A stretch of DNA of 64,000 bases. Origin: Sphingomonas montana (GTDB lineage: Bacteria; Pseudomonadota; Alphaproteobacteria; Sphingomonadales; Sphingomonadaceae). Every line of letters starts with the position of its first letter. The stretch's first letter is position 1. The notes beneath the pieces are model-generated. The model ran no database searches and was not told where the DNA came from. It worked only from the letters and a program-made list of their open reading frames with translations. The stretch is taken from positions 32,470 to 96,469 of the forward strand of contig NZ_MOLY01000029.1 in assembly GCF_001956315.1 (NCBI RefSeq), given 5' to 3'. Both the position numbers and the translations under genes were made by a program. Shown here in pieces: positions 53,911 through 63,502 of the stretch.

Positions 53911-55050
53911 TCAGTAGAAATCGGGGTTGGTGGCGACCGCGTGCGTTGTCACGCGTCCCCACATCACCCGGTAGGCCCAGGCGGTGTAGGCGATGATGAT
54001 CGGCAGGAAGACCGCCGTCACGAACAGCATGATGCCGAGCGTCTTGGGAGTCGACGAGGCGTTCCACACCGTCAGGCTGGAATGCATGTCGATGCTGGAC
54101 GGCAGGATATACGGGAACATCGATAGCCCGACGGTCGCGATGATGCCGATCGCGGAAGCCGACGACCCTGTGAACGCCGCGGCTTCCCACCGGCGGTGGA
54201 TGCCGACCAGGGCGAGCAGCGCGCCGCCGAACCCCAGCACCGGCGCGACCCGCATCCAGGGATGGATCGCGTAATTGTTCAGCCACGCGCCAGCGGCGAT
54301 TTCGCTGGTAGTGCGCAACGGGTTGGACGGCCCGAACGGATCGACATCGCCCACAATGCGGAAGCCGATGTCGGTGAAGGCGACGAAGATCCAGCCGGCG
54401 GCGAACAGCGCGACCGACAGCAGACCGGCGACGGTGCCGAACCGCTTGGCGCGATCATGCACCACGCCGCGTTCGATCTTGATCGCCAGCCACGCGCTGC
54501 CATGCAGCACCAGCATGGCCACCGACAGCAGGCCGCACAGCAGCGTGAACGGCGTGAACAGGCCGAGGAAGCTGCCGTCGAAGAAAGCGCGCAAATCGCT
54601 GTCGAGCCGGAACGGGGCACCGGTCAGCACGTTGCCGACCGCCACGCCGAACACCAGAGCGGGCACGAACCCGTCGACGAACAACGCCCAGTCCCACCGC
54701 GACCGCCATGCCGCGTCGGGCCGCTTTGACCGGTATTTGAACCCGACCGGCCGCAGGATCAGCGAGGCCAGAACAACGAACATGGCGAGGTAGAAGCCCG
54801 AGAAGCTGACCGCATAGACGAACGGCCAGGCCGCGAAGATCGCGCCGCCGCCCAGGATGAACCAGACCTGGTTGCCTTCCCATGTCGGCCCGACGGAGTT
54901 GATGACCAGGCGGCGTTCGGCGTCGGTCTTCGCCACGAAGGGCAGCAGGGCCGCGACGCCGAGATCGTAGCCGTCGGTCAGCGCGAAGGCGATGAGGAGA
55001 ACGCCCATCAGCGCCCACCAGAGAATGCGAAGCGTTTCATAGTCGAACAT
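53911..55050 (-). CDS. cydB: Cytochrome bd ubiquinol oxidase subunit II
   Basis: 379-residue membrane protein with eight to nine helices. It opens with MFDYETLRILWWALMGVLLIAFALTDGYDLGVAALLPF, and has the conserved SVGPTWEGNQVWFILGGGAIFAAWP and a C-terminal TLGIMLFVTAVFLPIIIAYTAWAYRVMWGRVT, all typical of CydB. It forms the cytochrome bd complex with CydA and CydX in the inner membrane, allowing respiration at low oxygen. The gap to cydA is 14 bases. Confidence 0.96.
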   Translation of the reverse strand: MFDYETLRILWWALMGVLLIAFALTDGYDLGVAALLPFVAKTDAERRLVINSVGPTWEGNQVWFILGGGAIFAAWPFVYAVSFSGFYLAMFVVLASLILRPVGFKYRSKRPDAAWRSRWDWALFVDGFVPALVFGVAVGNVLTGAPFRLDSDLRAFFDGSFLGLFTPFTLLCGLLSVAMLVLHGSAWLAIKIERGVVHDRAKRFGTVAGLLSVALFAAGWIFVAFTDIGFRIVGDVDPFGPSNPLRTTSEIAAGAWLNNYAIHPWMRVAPVLGFGGALLALVGIHRRWEAAAFTGSSASAIGIIATVGLSMFPYILPSSIDMHSSLTVWNASSTPKTLGIMLFVTAVFLPIIIAYTAWAYRVMWGRVTTHAVATNPDFY

Positions 55051-55064
55051 CGTCTTGTCTCCTG

Positions 55065-56636
55065 TCAGGCGGCGGCGGGCAGCGCGGGGATATCGGCGGG
55101 CGCAGGTGCCGGATCCTCGTCATGCTCGAACGGCCCCTTGCGGATCGTCTGCAGGATCAGCCGGACCTCGATCACCGCCAGCGTGCCGTACAGGCCGGTG
55201 AAGCCGATGATCGTCGTCCACAGCGCGCCGCGGGTAAGCGACGAGGCGGCCAGGAAGGTCGGCAGCACGCCTTCGATCGCCCAGGGCTGGCGGCCGACCT
55301 CGGCCAGCATCCAGCCCAGTTCGATCGCGATCCACGGTAGGGGGATGGCGATCACCGCAACTTTCAGGAACCAGCGCGTCTGCATGTGCAGCCGGAGCGA
55401 GGTGAGCACGAACGCCGCGCCGAACAGCGCGATCATCGCGAAGCCGATGGCGGCCATGATCCGGAAGCTCCAGAACATCAGCGGCACGTTGGGCACTACG
55501 TCCCACGCCGTGGTGGCGATGAGCTGCGGGCTGGCCGTGCGCGGGTCGGCGACGTGCGCCTTGAGCAGCAGCGCATAGCCCAGGTCGCGCTTGTGCGCCT
55601 CGAACCGTGCCCGCTGCACCAGGTTGGCCGGATCCGCCTTCAGCCGCTCGACCGCGTCATAGGCGACGACGCCCGAGGTGATCCGCTCCTGCGCCTGCAG
55701 CACCAGTTCCGACATGCCGGTGACCGTACCGTCCAGGCTGCGCGTGGCGATCAGCCCGAGTACCCAGGGCACCTGCACCTCGTAGCGCGTTTCGCGCGCG
55801 GCGACGTCGGGGATGCCGAACAGCGTGAGGCCGGCGGGTGCGGGCGCGGTGTGCCAGGCGGCCTCGATCGCGGCGAGCTTCATCTTCTGGTTGTCGGTCA
55901 GTGCATAGCCGCTTTCGTCGCCGAGGATGACGACGGACAGCGACGCGGCCAGCCCGAACGCCGCAGCGACCGTCATCGACCGGCGCGCGACCGCCATGTA
56001 CCTGCCCCGCAGCAGCCAGAAGGCCGAGATGCCGAGCACGACCACCGCGGCGCAGACATAGCCCGCGCTGACGGTGTGGACGAACTTGGCCTGGGCGATG
56101 GGGTTGAACAGCACGGCGCCGAAATCGGTCACTTCCATCCGCATCGTTTCCGGGTTGAACGCGGCGCCGACCGGGTTCTGCATCCAGCCGTTGGCGACCA
56201 GGATCCACAGCGCCGAAAGGTTCGTGCCGAGCGCGACCAGGAAGGTGACGATGAGATGGCCGAGCTTCGACAGGCGATCCCAGCCGAAGAACATGATGCC
56301 GACGAACGTGGCTTCGAGGAAGAACGCCATCAGTCCTTCGATCGCCAGCGGCGCACCGAAGATGTCGCCGACATAGTGCGAGAAATACGACCAGTTGGTG
56401 CCGAACTGGAATTCCATCGTCAGCCCGGTCGCGACGCCGAGCACGAAGTTGATCGCGAAGATGCGCCCCCAGAACCGCGTGATGACGCGCCAGATCGGCC
56501 GGTTCGTCATGACGTAGACCGATTCCATGATGACGAGCATCATCGACAGGCCGAGCGTCAGCGGCACGAACAGGAAGTGATAAAGGGCGGTCAGAGCGAA
56601 TTGCAGCCGCGACAGATCAATTACCGCGAGGTCCAT
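55065..56636 (-). CDS. cydA: Cytochrome bd ubiquinol oxidase subunit I
   Basis: 523 residues, the haem-bearing subunit. Expected ligands and key residues are visible: His20 (LTALYHFLFVPLTLG, haem b595), His187 (AKFVHTVSAGYV, haem b558), a Met in FWSFRIMAAIGF (the other b558 axial ligand), Glu100 and Glu108 of the proton path, and the quinone-linked VGRQPWAIEGVLPT. The length matches the long Q-loop form, as in E. coli, rather than the shorter CioA type. An FNR box lies 69 bases upstream in the region shared with cydDC. Confidence 0.96.
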   Translation of the reverse strand: MDLAVIDLSRLQFALTALYHFLFVPLTLGLSMMLVIMESVYVMTNRPIWRVITRFWGRIFAINFVLGVATGLTMEFQFGTNWSYFSHYVGDIFGAPLAIEGLMAFFLEATFVGIMFFGWDRLSKLGHLIVTFLVALGTNLSALWILVANGWMQNPVGAAFNPETMRMEVTDFGAVLFNPIAQAKFVHTVSAGYVCAAVVVLGISAFWLLRGRYMAVARRSMTVAAAFGLAASLSVVILGDESGYALTDNQKMKLAAIEAAWHTAPAPAGLTLFGIPDVAARETRYEVQVPWVLGLIATRSLDGTVTGMSELVLQAQERITSGVVAYDAVERLKADPANLVQRARFEAHKRDLGYALLLKAHVADPRTASPQLIATTAWDVVPNVPLMFWSFRIMAAIGFAMIALFGAAFVLTSLRLHMQTRWFLKVAVIAIPLPWIAIELGWMLAEVGRQPWAIEGVLPTFLAASSLTRGALWTTIIGFTGLYGTLAVIEVRLILQTIRKGPFEHDEDPAPAPADIPALPAAA

Positions 56637-56704
56637 CGAAAAGGTCTCCTACCGGTTTGAATGCCGGTTCCCGGCGCCGATACGGCGGGCGCACGGACCG
56701 GACA

Positions 56705-56718
56705 TTGACCGCGGTCAA
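56705..56718. promoter_or_regulatory. FNR-type box between cydA and cydD
   Basis: TTGAC-CGCG-GTCAA, a near-consensus FNR/FixK dyad (TTGAT-N4-ATCAA) that is itself perfectly symmetric. It lies 69 bases from cydA and 36 from cydD in their divergent gap, and could serve both promoters. Two FNR-type regulators are encoded nearby. Confidence 0.75.
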
Positions 56719-56753
56719 AGACCCGCCGAAGCCGGTCGGGCGAAAGCGACGGC

Positions 56754-58445
56754 ATGACCATGGCATATGAAGACCGCGCCGCAACCGCGCGACCCGCCCC
56801 CGACCGGATCGCCGCGCGCGACCGCAGACGCTGGCTGACGGCGGTGACTGCGGACGGGGGCCGCGCGACCACTGCCACGCAATTTCTGGTGCTCGACAGC
56901 GTCGCCGCGATCGGTTTTGCCGGGGGGCTGGCCGGGGCGATCGTGGCGGTGCCGCAGGGTGTGGCGGCCATGCTGCCATGGGCGGGGCTGGCCGCGGCAT
57001 CCGGGGTTGCGCGCGGCCTGTTTGCGATGCTGTCGGCGCGGATCGGCGCGGCGGGGGCGGAAGGCGCGAAGACCGCGTTGCGCCGTCGCATCGTCGGCGC
57101 GGCGCTGCACCGCGATCCCGCCTCTGCGATCACGACCGGTGCGTTCATGAGCGCGGTGGTCGACGAAGTGGAGGCGCTGGACGGGTATGTCGCGCGGTTC
57201 CTGCCGGCCCGCAAGGCGGCCGCGCTGGCCCCGATCCTGATCCTGGCGGCGACCGCGGCGGCCAGCCCGGTCGCGGCCGGTATCCTGGCTGCGACGCTTT
57301 TGCCTTTCATAGTCGCGATGATCTTGGCGGGGGGCGCCGCGGCCGACCAGTCGCGCCGCCAGTTCGTCGCGCTTGCCCGACTGACCAGCCACTTTGCCGA
57401 CCGGGTTCGCGCGTTGCCGATCATCCTGGCGTTCCGGGCAGAGGACCGCGAAACCCGGGCGATCGGCCGATCCGCCGACGAACTGTCCGCGCGCACGATG
57501 CGCGTGCTGCGCGTTGCCTTCCTGTCGTCCGGGTCGCTTGAATTCTTCGCGGCGCTGTCGGTCGCGCTGGTCGCGGTCTATTGCGGCTTCAACCTGCTCC
57601 ACCTGTTGCCCTTCGCGGCACCGGAAGAGCTCGATATCGGCCGGGCGTTCTTCGTGCTGGCGCTGGCGCCGGAATTTTACGCGCCGATGCGCCGCCTGGC
57701 TGCGGCCTATCACGACAAGCAGGCGGCGGAGACGGCGGCCGACCGGCTCGCCGCGCTGCCCGCGGTCCATGCCGCAGCGGCGATACCGATGCCGACCGGG
57801 CCGATCGACATCAGGTTCGACCGGGTCACGATCCGGTATCCGGGCGAGGCGCGCGCAGCGGTGTCGGACGTGTCGTTCACCGTCCCCGCGGGACGCATCG
57901 TGGCGCTGCTTGGCCCGTCGGGCAGCGGCAAGTCGAGCCTGCTGCATCTTCTGCTCGGCCTCGCGCCGCTGGGCAGCGGCACCGTCCGCGTCGCCGGCGT
58001 GCCGCTGGCCCCCGGTGCCTCGCTGGCGGAAATCGCATCCTGGGCGGGGCAGCATCCGCTGATCGTCGCGGGGACGATCTGCGAAACCCTGACGCTCGCC
58101 CGCCCCGCCGCGACCGCGCGGGAGATCGACGCGGTCGTGCGTCACGCCGGCCTGACGCCGATGCTCCACGCGCGGCCCGGCAGCCTGGACGGCCCGATCG
58201 ACGCGCGGGGTGGCGGGCTGTCGGGGGGCGAGCGGCGCCGGATCGCGCTGGCGCGCGCACTGCTGAAGCCCGCGCCGATCATGCTGCTCGACGAGCCTAC
58301 CGCGCATCTCGACGCAGAAGCCGAGGCGGCGCTGATCACGACGATCACGGTTGCCTGCCGCGGTCGCACCACGCTGATCGCGACGCACAGCGAGCGGCTT
58401 GCCGGCATCGCCGACCAGATCATCCGCCTCGGAGACGCCGCATGA
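56754..58445 (+). CDS. cydD: Cysteine/glutathione ABC exporter subunit CydD
   Basis: 563 residues: six-helix membrane domain then ATPase with Walker A GPSGSGKSSLLHLLLGL, signature LSGGERRRIALARALL and Walker B IMLLDEPTAHLDAEAEAALI. CydDC exports cysteine and glutathione to the periplasm and is needed to assemble cytochrome bd. It is divergent from cydA over 117 bases and coupled to cydC by a 4-base overlap. ATG 56754 is used; ATG 56760 is in frame. Confidence 0.92.
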   Translation: MTMAYEDRAATARPAPDRIAARDRRRWLTAVTADGGRATTATQFLVLDSVAAIGFAGGLAGAIVAVPQGVAAMLPWAGLAAASGVARGLFAMLSARIGAAGAEGAKTALRRRIVGAALHRDPASAITTGAFMSAVVDEVEALDGYVARFLPARKAAALAPILILAATAAASPVAAGILAATLLPFIVAMILAGGAAADQSRRQFVALARLTSHFADRVRALPIILAFRAEDRETRAIGRSADELSARTMRVLRVAFLSSGSLEFFAALSVALVAVYCGFNLLHLLPFAAPEELDIGRAFFVLALAPEFYAPMRRLAAAYHDKQAAETAADRLAALPAVHAAAAIPMPTGPIDIRFDRVTIRYPGEARAAVSDVSFTVPAGRIVALLGPSGSGKSSLLHLLLGLAPLGSGTVRVAGVPLAPGASLAEIASWAGQHPLIVAGTICETLTLARPAATAREIDAVVRHAGLTPMLHARPGSLDGPIDARGGGLSGGERRRIALARALLKPAPIMLLDEPTAHLDAEAEAALITTITVACRGRTTLIATHSERLAGIADQIIRLGDAA

Positions 58446-60070
58446 CCACGCCGCTCGACGCACTGATCGCTGCGGAACGCAGCCGCCAGCGGGGCGTGCT
58501 GCGCCGCGCCGCGCTATATGCCGCGCTGGTCGCGGCGGCCTCGGTCATACTGCTCGGCCTGTCGGGCTGGTTCATCACTGCCGCCGCGATCGCTGGGCTT
58601 GCCGGGCCAGCCGTGGCGACGGCGTTCAACTACATGCTCCCGAGTGCCGGCATCCGCCTGCTGGCGATCGTGCGGACGGGCGCGCGCTACGGCGAACGGC
58701 TGGCGAGCCACGATGCGGCGTTCGGCGCGCTCGCGCGCATCCGGCCCGCGGTGTTCGCGGCGCTGGCCGCACAGCCGCCCGCGGTCGCGCTCGGCTTTAC
58801 GACCGGGGAGGCGACCGCGCGGATGGTCGGCGATGTCGATGCGATCGAAATGCGTTTCGTGCGGCGGTCCGCGCCGTGGGGCGCCGCCGCCGCACTGTCT
58901 GCGGGCCTGTGCCTGGCGGCGCTCGGCGGGATTGCCGCCGCCGTGCTGGCCGCGGCCTGCACGGCGCTGCTGCTGATCGCCGGCAGGTTCCTGTCCGAAC
59001 GGATCGCGGCGCCCGGCCGCGCGGTACAGCGGGCGGCGGGCCAGTTGCGCGACAGTTTCGCCGGGCTGGCCGATGCCGCGCCCGAATTGCGCTGTTTCGG
59101 GCTGGAAGAGTGGGCGGCAACGCGGATCGACGCGCAGAGCCGGGTCCTGGCGGCGGCGCAACGCAGTCATGCGAACGCCGCCGCCTGGTTCGACCTGCTG
59201 CACGCCGGCACGATCGGCATCGCCGCGGCCGGCACCGTGGCGCTTGCCGCGGGATCAGGTGCGCCACGCGCGGCGCTGGCCGCACTGGCCGCGGCGATGA
59301 CGGTCGATGCGGCCGGTCCGTTGCTGCGCGCGATGATCGACCGCGGTCGCCTGATCGAGGCGCAGGTGCGGCTCGACGCGGTCTTTGCGCCGGCGGCGGC
59401 GCCAGCCGTGCGGGCGCGGGTTCGCGATCGTGCGCCCGCGGTCGCCCTGACCCTGCTGGTCGACAGCTGCGTCGCGGCACCGGGCACGCGACTGGCGCTG
59501 ACGGGGCCGTCGGGCAGCGGCAAGACGACGCTGGTCGAACAGCTGCTGGGGCTACGGACGAGCGCGCCGGGTCGGCTGAGGCTGGGCGGCGCGGACGTCA
59601 CGACGCTGGCACCCGACGGCCTGCGCCGTTGCTTTGCCTGGGCGCCGCAGGACGCGATGCTGCTGTCGGGCACCGTGCGCGACAATCTGGCGCTGGCGAA
59701 CCCGGAGGCCGACGACGCGACCCTGTGGCGGGCGCTGCACGATGCCGCGTTGGATGCGCGGATCCGAGCGCTCGACCACGGGCTCGACAGCTGGATCGGC
59801 GAGAACGGCGCGCGGCTTTCGGGCGGCGAGCGGCGCCGGCTGGCAGTAGCGCGCGCCTATTGCGCGGACGCGCCCTGGCTGTTGCTGGACGAACCGAGCG
59901 AAGGACTGGACGGGGCATCTGAGGCGCTGCTGGCGGAACGGCTGGTCGACCGGTTGAACCGGACGGGGCAGGGCCTGATCGTCGTCAGCCATCGCCCGGC
60001 GCTGACCGCGATCTGCACGCAACGGCTGGATCTGGCGCCGGGTGCGGCCCGGTTGCGCGACGCCGCCTGA
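58442..60070 (+). CDS. cydC: Cysteine/glutathione ABC exporter subunit CydC
   Basis: 542 residues. The N-terminal membrane domain has LSGWFITAAAIAGLAGPAVATAFNYMLPSAGIRLLAIVRTGARYGERLASHDAAF, very typical of CydC. The ATPase has Walker A GPSGSGKTTLVEQLLGL, signature RLSGGERRRLAVARAY and Walker B WLLLDEPSEGLD. ATG 58442 overlaps the cydD stop; the upstream open frame is only a shadow within cydD. It ends exactly where the convergent second FNR-type gene ends. Confidence 0.93.
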   Translation: MTTPLDALIAAERSRQRGVLRRAALYAALVAAASVILLGLSGWFITAAAIAGLAGPAVATAFNYMLPSAGIRLLAIVRTGARYGERLASHDAAFGALARIRPAVFAALAAQPPAVALGFTTGEATARMVGDVDAIEMRFVRRSAPWGAAAALSAGLCLAALGGIAAAVLAAACTALLLIAGRFLSERIAAPGRAVQRAAGQLRDSFAGLADAAPELRCFGLEEWAATRIDAQSRVLAAAQRSHANAAAWFDLLHAGTIGIAAAGTVALAAGSGAPRAALAALAAAMTVDAAGPLLRAMIDRGRLIEAQVRLDAVFAPAAAPAVRARVRDRAPAVALTLLVDSCVAAPGTRLALTGPSGSGKTTLVEQLLGLRTSAPGRLRLGGADVTTLAPDGLRRCFAWAPQDAMLLSGTVRDNLALANPEADDATLWRALHDAALDARIRALDHGLDSWIGENGARLSGGERRRLAVARAYCADAPWLLLDEPSEGLDGASEALLAERLVDRLNRTGQGLIVVSHRPALTAICTQRLDLAPGAARLRDAA

Positions 60071-60784
60071 TCAGGCCGCCGCGCGCCCCGCCAGTCGGGC
60101 GTGATCGCGAATGACGACCGACCGCCCGCCGGGAAGCGCGATGATCCCGGCCACGCGCAGCGCGGTGACCTGCCGGCTGACTGTCTCGATCGTCAGCCCC
60201 AGCACCGCGCCGATTTCGGACCGGCTCATCGGCAGATCGAACTTCCCCGCAGCGGCGCCGGCATCATCCAGCCGGCGCGCCATATCGATCAGGAACGTCG
60301 CGACCTTGGCACGCGCGGTCTTGCGACTCAGGATCAGCATCCACTTACGCGCGTCGTTCAACGTGGCGAGCGCGCGGCGCAGCAACAACCGTTCGGCGGC
60401 GGGATGATCGTCGAGCACGTGGCGGAGCGCGGCGCGCGGATAGATGCACAGATCGGCGTCGCACAGCACCTGGACCGTGTCGCTCGCGCTGTCGGCAAAG
60501 AGTTCGCCGACAAAATCCCCGGGAAACAGCAGGCCGACGATATGGTCTTGGCGGTCAGGCCCGGCGCGGACGACCTTGAGCACCCCGGACACGAGATTCG
60601 CGCAGATCGCATTGCGATCGCCAGTCCAGACCAACACCTGCTCGGCGGCGACCGTGCGGCGCAGTCCGATCGCGTGGATCCGCGCCAGATCGCCGTCATC
60701 GAGTGCCGAGCATAGCGCGCTGTCGCGGACCGCGCAGGTCGAACAGCGCGGCGGCGCGACGGCCGTGCGCCGTTCAGACCGCAC
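60071..60784 (-). CDS. FNR-type (Crp/Fnr family) oxygen-responsive regulator, second copy
   Basis: 237 residues, similar to the copy at 52948. The Fe-S cysteines are 14, 17 and 25 (RCSTCAVRDSALC) and Cys113 (DADLCIYP). The HTH carries LTIETVSRQVTAL with the FNR Glu-x-x-Ser-Arg reading motif. GTG 60784 overlaps the end of hemN by 11 bases, so it is probably co-transcribed with hemN and under the same FNR-box promoter, which would be autoregulation. It converges with cydC with no spacer. Confidence 0.92.
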   Translation of the reverse strand: MRSERRTAVAPPRCSTCAVRDSALCSALDDGDLARIHAIGLRRTVAAEQVLVWTGDRNAICANLVSGVLKVVRAGPDRQDHIVGLLFPGDFVGELFADSASDTVQVLCDADLCIYPRAALRHVLDDHPAAERLLLRRALATLNDARKWMLILSRKTARAKVATFLIDMARRLDDAGAAAGKFDLPMSRSEIGAVLGLTIETVSRQVTALRVAGIIALPGGRSVVIRDHARLAGRAAA

Positions 60785-62093
60785 TGCTGAAGCGTCCAGG
60801 TGCAGTCGGCCGGTACAGGTCGAGCGCGCTGGCGATCGTCCGCGCATAGGGCAGCGCATCGGTCGCCAGGTGCAGCACAGTGCCTTGCCACGCGACCAGA
60901 CCGTGGTGCTCGAAGGCAAGAAGTTGCGCGCGGATGGCATCGATGTCGGCGATCGCCGTCAGATCGGCGATGCCGCGCGTCAGGATCGACTCGATCGCGC
61001 GCCCGCGGACCCGGTCCTCCGTCGTACGACGCAGCCCGCGCGCCGTCGCGAAGCCGCCGGCGTCGATCCGCATGCCGTAACGGCCGCTATTCTTTTCGTT
61101 CTGCAGCAGCGCGCCGGGAAAATCGCTGATCGCACTGGCACCCAGACCGATCAGGGTCTGCGCCGGATCCGCGGTGAAGCCCTGGAAGTTGCGACGGAGC
61201 GTGCCCGTCACGCTGGCGCGCGCCAACGCATCGTCGGGCCGCGCGAAATGATCGAAGCCGACCGCGACATAGCCGGCATCGGTCAGCACCTCGTACGCCA
61301 GCGCAGCTTGTGCAAAGCGCGCTTCGGCATCGGCCAGCGCCGTCGCGTCGATCCGGCGCTGGCGCGGGACGAGGGCCGGGACATGCGCATAGCCGAACAC
61401 CGCCAGCCGATCCGGTCCCATCGCGATGCTGTCGCGCAGCGTCGCCAGCACACTCGCCTCGGTCTGCCCGGGCAGACCGTACATCAGGTCGAAATTGATC
61501 GACGCCACTCCCACCGCGCGCAGCAGCGTCACGCTGCGCTGGATATCGGCCACGGGCTGTACGCGGCCGATCGCCGCCTGCACCTGCACATCGAGCGTCT
61601 GCACTCCCAGGCTCACGCGCGACACCCCCGTGGCGCCGAGCACCGCCGCCCAATCGGCATCGAAGCCACGCGGATCGATCTCGATCGACAGGACCGGGGC
61701 CTCGCACCGGAAGGCGCGGCGGAGATGCGCGACCAGGGCTTCGAACAGCGCGGGGGCGATCGCGTTCGGGCTGCCCCCGCCGAACGCGATGCTGCCGATC
61801 CGCACGTCGCCGACGCGTTCGGTCAACAACGCGATCTCCGTGTCGAGGGCAGTCATGTAAGCCTCGAGACGCCCCGTCCGGTTCGCCGCGCCGGTATTGC
61901 ACCCGCAATACCAGCAGATCGAACGGCAATAGGGGATATGCAGGTACAGCGAGACCGGCGCGTCCGGATCGACGCCGGCAAGCGCGTCGGCCATGTCGCG
62001 GGGACCGACGGTGTCGCCGAACTCCGCTGCGGTGGGGTAGCTCGTGTAGCGCGGGACCGCGCGGGCGAGCAGTTCTGGATGATAGGACCACAT
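60774..62093 (-). CDS. hemN: Oxygen-independent coproporphyrinogen III oxidase
   Basis: 439-residue radical SAM enzyme for haem synthesis without oxygen. The 4Fe-4S/SAM site is HIPYCRSICWYCGC (Cys56, Cys60, Cys63), with the N-terminal PRYTSYPTAAEF, IAFGGGSPN and SLGVQTLDVQVQAAIGRVQ that mark true HemN. ATG 62093 is chosen because the family starts there; the frame is open 66 bases further. Two FNR boxes lie in the upstream 123 bases. It provides haem under the same low-oxygen conditions as cytochrome bd. Confidence 0.95.
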   Translation of the reverse strand: MWSYHPELLARAVPRYTSYPTAAEFGDTVGPRDMADALAGVDPDAPVSLYLHIPYCRSICWYCGCNTGAANRTGRLEAYMTALDTEIALLTERVGDVRIGSIAFGGGSPNAIAPALFEALVAHLRRAFRCEAPVLSIEIDPRGFDADWAAVLGATGVSRVSLGVQTLDVQVQAAIGRVQPVADIQRSVTLLRAVGVASINFDLMYGLPGQTEASVLATLRDSIAMGPDRLAVFGYAHVPALVPRQRRIDATALADAEARFAQAALAYEVLTDAGYVAVGFDHFARPDDALARASVTGTLRRNFQGFTADPAQTLIGLGASAISDFPGALLQNEKNSGRYGMRIDAGGFATARGLRRTTEDRVRGRAIESILTRGIADLTAIADIDAIRAQLLAFEHHGLVAWQGTVLHLATDALPYARTIASALDLYRPTAPGRFSSAV

Positions 62094-62127
62094 GCCGGCG
62101 TGGTGCGCCCCGACCCCACGCTGGTCT

Positions 62128-62141
62128 TTGATCCGCGTCAA
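62128..62141. promoter_or_regulatory. FNR-type box, hemN-proximal
   Basis: TTGAT-CCGC-GTCAA, one mismatch from the FNR consensus, 35 bases upstream of hemN in the divergent hemN/ompW-like gap. Confidence 0.75.
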
Positions 62142-62149
62142 ACCCGTCC

Positions 62150-62163
62150 TTGACCGCAATCAA
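62150..62163. promoter_or_regulatory. FNR-type box, ompW-proximal
   Basis: TTGAC-CGCA-ATCAA, one mismatch from consensus. Its centre is about 60 bases before the OmpW-like start, so a class II position near -41.5 would place the transcription start around 62198, with TTTTCTAG at 62181-62188 as a possible -10 region. It could also act on hemN. Confidence 0.75.
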
Positions 62164-62216
62164 GGTGCCTGGTCGAGACCTTTTCTAGGGCTCGATCAAC
62201 CAGTCAGGAGTTGGTC

Positions 62217-62948
62217 ATGATCCATTGTTCGTTCGGCAGCCTCGTTCTCGTCGCCCTGTGTGCCGCAACCGCCGGCGTTGCCGTGGCCGGCCCGGCTGCG
62301 GCGCAGGACGCACCCACCGCCGCAACCACGCAGGCGTCCGTGCGCCGCGGGATACGGGCCGGCGATGCGCTGGTCCGGGTCCGCGCCATCATGGTCGCGC
62401 CCAACGAGCGGTCGGGCAGTGTCCTTCCCACCTTCCCCGGCGAGCGGGTGCGCATCACCAACAGTGTCATGCCCGAAATCGACGCGACCTATATGGCGAC
62501 CGACCATGTCGGGTTCGAACTGATCGCCGCGACAACCAGGCACCGGGTGGACGGGCGAACCGGCACGACCGGGTCGATCGGCAAGCTCGCGTCGACCTGG
62601 GTGCTGCCGCCGACGCTGACCGCACAATATCATTTCAACCCGCGCGGTAGCGTACGTCCTTATGTCGGCGCCGGGCTGAACTATACGATCTTCTGGAACG
62701 AGGCGGCGTCGAAGGGCCTGGAAAGGGCGGCGGGATCGACCGGCGTGCGGATGAGGGACAGCTTCGGCTGGGCGGCGCAGGCCGGCATCGACGTCGACGT
62801 CACGCCCAGGATGTTCGTCAATCTGGACGTCAAATATATCGACATCGATACCAGCGCGCGGCTGCGCACGACAGCGATCGGTACGCAGACCGTTCGGGTC
62901 GGCCTCGACCCGCTGGTCTTCGGCATCGGACTGGGCCTTCGTCTATAG
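62217..62948 (+). CDS. OmpW-family outer-membrane protein
   Basis: 243 residues, an eight-stranded beta-barrel. The signal peptide ends near residue 30 (AGPAAAQDAP). Family features are GDALVRVRAIMVAPNE, PEIDATYMATDHVGFELIAA, LPPTLTAQYHFNPRGSVRPYVGAGLNYTIF, MFVNLDVKYIDIDT and the terminal GIGLGLRL. ATG 62217 is preferred with AGGAG 6 bases upstream. OmpW proteins let small hydrophobic compounds pass and are often raised under low oxygen; two FNR boxes just upstream agree. Confidence 0.92.
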   Translation: MIHCSFGSLVLVALCAATAGVAVAGPAAAQDAPTAATTQASVRRGIRAGDALVRVRAIMVAPNERSGSVLPTFPGERVRITNSVMPEIDATYMATDHVGFELIAATTRHRVDGRTGTTGSIGKLASTWVLPPTLTAQYHFNPRGSVRPYVGAGLNYTIFWNEAASKGLERAAGSTGVRMRDSFGWAAQAGIDVDVTPRMFVNLDVKYIDIDTSARLRTTAIGTQTVRVGLDPLVFGIGLGLRL

Positions 62949-63113
62949 GCTCGGGTCGAGGCGAATATGCCGGCCGCGGTCCGGGACGTTCCCGCGGGTA
63001 ACCGGTCTGGTCCATCGCAGTCGGGGCTGCATGGGCCGGATCACGTGCGGCCGCCTTGCCGGCAGGATCATCCGCACCGTTTCGCTGCCCGAGGGCAACC
63101 GGATGCCTTTTGC

Positions 63114-63490
63114 CTACCAATCGAAGCGGGAAGCGATGTCGTCAGCCTCCGTCGTGCCGAGAACGGGGGCAAGACGCGCGCGCAGGGCAGTTCGCCATGC
63201 CGGCCGTACCTCGAACTCCGCATCGTAGAGTTCATCGCCGGCCTCTTCATGCACCGTTCCGATGATGCCCAGCACTAGCGCCATGCTGAAGACGTCCACG
63301 AACATCGGTTCGGGCTTCCATGCACCCGCGCCATGCCACGCATGCAGGATCGCACCGGTTGCACGGTCGAGGATGAACGGATCACCGCCCTGATCCGCCA
63401 CGATGAGCCACTCGTCCAGCCAGTCCATAGTCTCGAACCGAGACTTTTCTGGGACAGGCCACGCTCCGGCGATCTTGCGGCATGTGAGGG
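63114..63490 (-). pseudogene. C-terminal fragment of an SMI1/KNR4 (SUKH)-like gene
   Basis: About 125 residues resemble the end of SUKH-superfamily immunity-like proteins: MDWLDEWLIVADQGGDPFILDRATGAILHAWHGAGAW followed by a helical tail. The N-terminal half expected of the family is missing. The frame continues upstream, but the sequence there is unrelated and runs into a VapC-like fragment in another frame. I infer a deletion joint. A translated short product from an internal ATG (DEW region) cannot be excluded. Confidence 0.5.
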
Positions 63491-63502
63491 CGCGCTGGCG
63501 GC

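Noticed and set aside
55386..56660. A 424-codon open frame antisense to cydA
   Set aside because: Long antisense frames are common in high-GC genes; its composition is Arg/Asp/Glu/Gln/His-rich without any domain, while cydA on the other strand is certain.
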